Below, one piece after another: positions 14,807 through 15,664 of a stretch of DNA of 15,664 nucleotides (positions are counted from its first letter, which is position 1; every line of letters begins with the position of its first letter). The stretch spans positions 1-15,664 of the forward strand of contig JAFZJK010000078.1 of NCBI GenBank assembly GCA_017553965.1, written 5' to 3'. The notes below the pieces were generated by a model. The model did not search any database, was not told the DNA's origin, and saw only the letters and a list, made by a program, of their open reading frames with translations. Position numbers and translations under genes: made by a program. This DNA comes from Lachnospiraceae bacterium. Lineage in GTDB: Bacteria; Bacillota_A; Clostridia; Lachnospirales; Lachnospiraceae.

Positions 14807-14835
14807 AAAAAAACAGGTGTCCGTAGGGACACCTG
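14807..14835 (-). terminator. Terminator of the GyrI-like gene
   Basis: On the minus strand, CAGGTGTCC pairs with GGACACCTG around a four-base loop (14814-14835), a perfect 9 bp stem, and seven T follow (14807-14813). It starts 6 bases after the stop codon of the minus-strand gene. Confidence 0.9.
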
Positions 14836-14841
14836 CACTTA

Positions 14842-15324
14842 TCAAAGTATGTTAGGGTCTATGCCGACCATGATGTCTACGATCATATCGTTAGGGTCAT
14901 CGGGGTCGTTGAAAGCAATATTGTAGCCATTTGTAAGAGGCTTAAGGTTATGTACCTGTACATATTTATACAGCTCTTTGATACTGTCTTCCAGCTTGCC
15001 GTCCTTAGCTTCATGGTGTACCTGAAGGGCATTGGTAAGTAAGAACTGAGGCTTAAATCTGTATTCTGAAAGCTGCTTAACAAGTATCTCGTGGGAAACA
15101 TCCTTATCAAGAGGGATGAGTACTTCCATATCCATAACGGGACCGTCTGCAGTCTGCTCTATACCGTAAGTGGTGGTAACTGCGGGATGTACAGGCTTAG
15201 CGTTAAACTCCTTTATAAGGTTTTCCATTTCCTTTCTCTTTTCATTGAGAGTAGCCTGAGTAACCTTTCCTCTGAATGCAAGAACATTTTTCATCTGAAA
15301 TGTAAGACCGGTTTTGATTTCCAT
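14842..15324 (-). CDS. GyrI/SOUL-like small protein (DUF5085-like), function unknown
   Basis: A 160-residue soluble protein without signal peptide or membrane segment. It reads as two similar halves. Half one: NVLAFRGKVTQA, a helix KEMENLIKEF, then MDMEVLIPLD. Half two: NALQVHHEAKD, a helix ELYKYVQVHNL, then MIVDIMVGID. A strand with 'G', a long helix and an acidic-hydrophobic 'D.ev.vpl' strand repeated twice is the layout of the GyrI-like/SOUL ligand-binding fold, used in AraC-type effector domains and the DUF5085 family. The family name is from memory of the pattern and not certain. The ribosome site GAGGAGG lies about 8 bases before the ATG. It is a single-gene unit with its own promoter and terminator, divergent from the ribosomal L10 operon. 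A small-molecule binding or sequestering role is inference. Confidence 0.75.
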   Translation of the reverse strand: MEIKTGLTFQMKNVLAFRGKVTQATLNEKRKEMENLIKEFNAKPVHPAVTTTYGIEQTADGPVMDMEVLIPLDKDVSHEILVKQLSEYRFKPQFLLTNALQVHHEAKDGKLEDSIKELYKYVQVHNLKPLTNGYNIAFNDPDDPNDMIVDIMVGIDPNIL

Positions 15325-15385
15325 TTATATTATCCTCCTCTAAAAGCCTGTTAACTGACAGTAAAAGCCGTCAACAGCATGGTTT

Positions 15386-15414
15386 ATTATCGCATTTTTA
15401 CGGGGAGATGTCAA
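15386..15414 (-). promoter_or_regulatory. Promoter of the GyrI-like gene
   Basis: On the minus strand TTGACA (15409-15414), a 17-base spacer and GATAAT (15386-15391), with TGC just before the -10. The expected start is near 15379, giving a leader of about 55 bases that could fold weakly (CTGTT/AACAG). Confidence 0.8.
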
Positions 15415-15475
15415 GCACATAGCTGTATTATTATATTTCAAAAAGGTTTTTTTAGCATATTTTTATTAAATAATG

Positions 15476-15504
15476 TTGACAAAGCGATTGTTTTATGTTA
15501 ACAT
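15476..15504 (+). promoter_or_regulatory. Promoter of the L10 (rplJ) operon
   Basis: TTGACA (15476-15481), a 17-base spacer and TAACAT (15499-15504), with TGT before the -10. It lies upstream of the L10 leader. The expected start is near 15511. Confidence 0.8.
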
Positions 15505-15514
15505 ACCATTTGTT

Positions 15515-15605
15515 GTGAAAACAGCATGACCGAAGACAGCAGGTACTTAACAGTGTAAGTTCTTATGACGCCTGCCGAGGGATTGATGTAATATTTGATA
15601 TTTAC
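15515..15605 (+). ncRNA. Ribosomal protein L10 leader
   Basis: The leader bound by L10 or the L10-L7/L12 complex to repress rplJ-rplL. The conserved blocks AGACAGCAGG (15534-15543) and CCTGCCGAGG (15571-15580) are both present, with GCAGG pairing CCTGC and a variable arm between (CTTAACAGTGTAAG). This matches the known L10 leader family (Rfam RF00557). The regulated gene itself lies beyond the window. Confidence 0.85.
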
Positions 15606-15638
15606 AGCTTTCCTGATCTTGGTCGGGGAAGCTTTTTT
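15606..15638 (+). terminator. Attenuator terminator in the L10 leader
   Basis: AGCTTTCCTGA (15606-15616) pairs with TCGGGGAAGCT (15623-15633), 11 pairs including two G-T, followed by a run of six T. The same 3' arm can instead pair with AGCTTCC (15642-15648) downstream, which would break the terminator. Confidence 0.75.
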
Positions 15639-15664
15639 AATAGCTTCCTTCCAGAAACTATAGA

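Noticed and set aside
1..15664. CRISPR array, tRNA or rRNA genes, prophage
   Set aside because: No regularly spaced repeats, no cloverleaf with a T-loop GGTTCAAATC-type motif, no rRNA conserved blocks and no phage structural or integrase genes were seen.

Overview
This window looks like chromosomal DNA from a low-to-mid GC Firmicute, most likely a member of the Lachnospiraceae. The support is the gene order hup - rqcP - divIC - tilS - ftsH, Shine-Dalgarno sites of the GGAGG type, several TGn-extended -10 promoters, and a ribosomal L10 leader at the right end. The genus cannot be fixed from the sequence alone. In spore formers such as Bacillus subtilis, yabP, yabQ and spoIIE lie among these core genes; all are absent here, which suggests a lineage that does not sporulate.

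Layout. Bases 3-116 are the tail of an unidentified gene with a winged-helix-like C-terminus. Bases 243-7445 form an accessory signalling and transport block: a promoter, a LytTR response regulator and a GHKL sensor kinase with overlapping genes, a terminator, then a lipoprotein, an ABC ATPase and an ABC permease in one operon. Bases 7446-7715 hold a possible gene remnant and a promoter followed at once by a terminator hairpin. An esterase (7716-8516) and hup (8674-8958) follow. The core operon rqcP-divIC-tilS-ftsH runs to 12824, apparently fed by read-through of the hup terminator. A MATE efflux gene (13201-14580) sits between two inverted copies of a roughly 178 bp cassette. Beyond it are a minus-strand GyrI-like protein and, at the edge, a divergent promoter with an L10 leader, so rplJ probably lies just outside.

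Two observations stand out. First, each arm of the inverted repeat around the MATE gene appears to be a complete small-RNA gene: a TGTTATAAT promoter, about 114 nt of structured RNA with three ACCCCA motifs, and an intrinsic terminator. The terminator stem shows a compensatory A-T to G-C change between the copies. The MATE mRNA should end in the antisense of the same hairpin, with loop UGGGGU, which could kiss the sRNA loop. I know of no described family matching this RNA, but I could not search. Second, the membrane sensor half of the GHKL kinase resembles one half of the internally duplicated ABC permease encoded 2.5 kb downstream, so the receptor seems to be built from a transporter module.

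The LytTR/GHKL pair probably controls the lipoprotein-ABC operon. The promoter-operator before the MATE gene points to control by a separate repressor that is not in the window.
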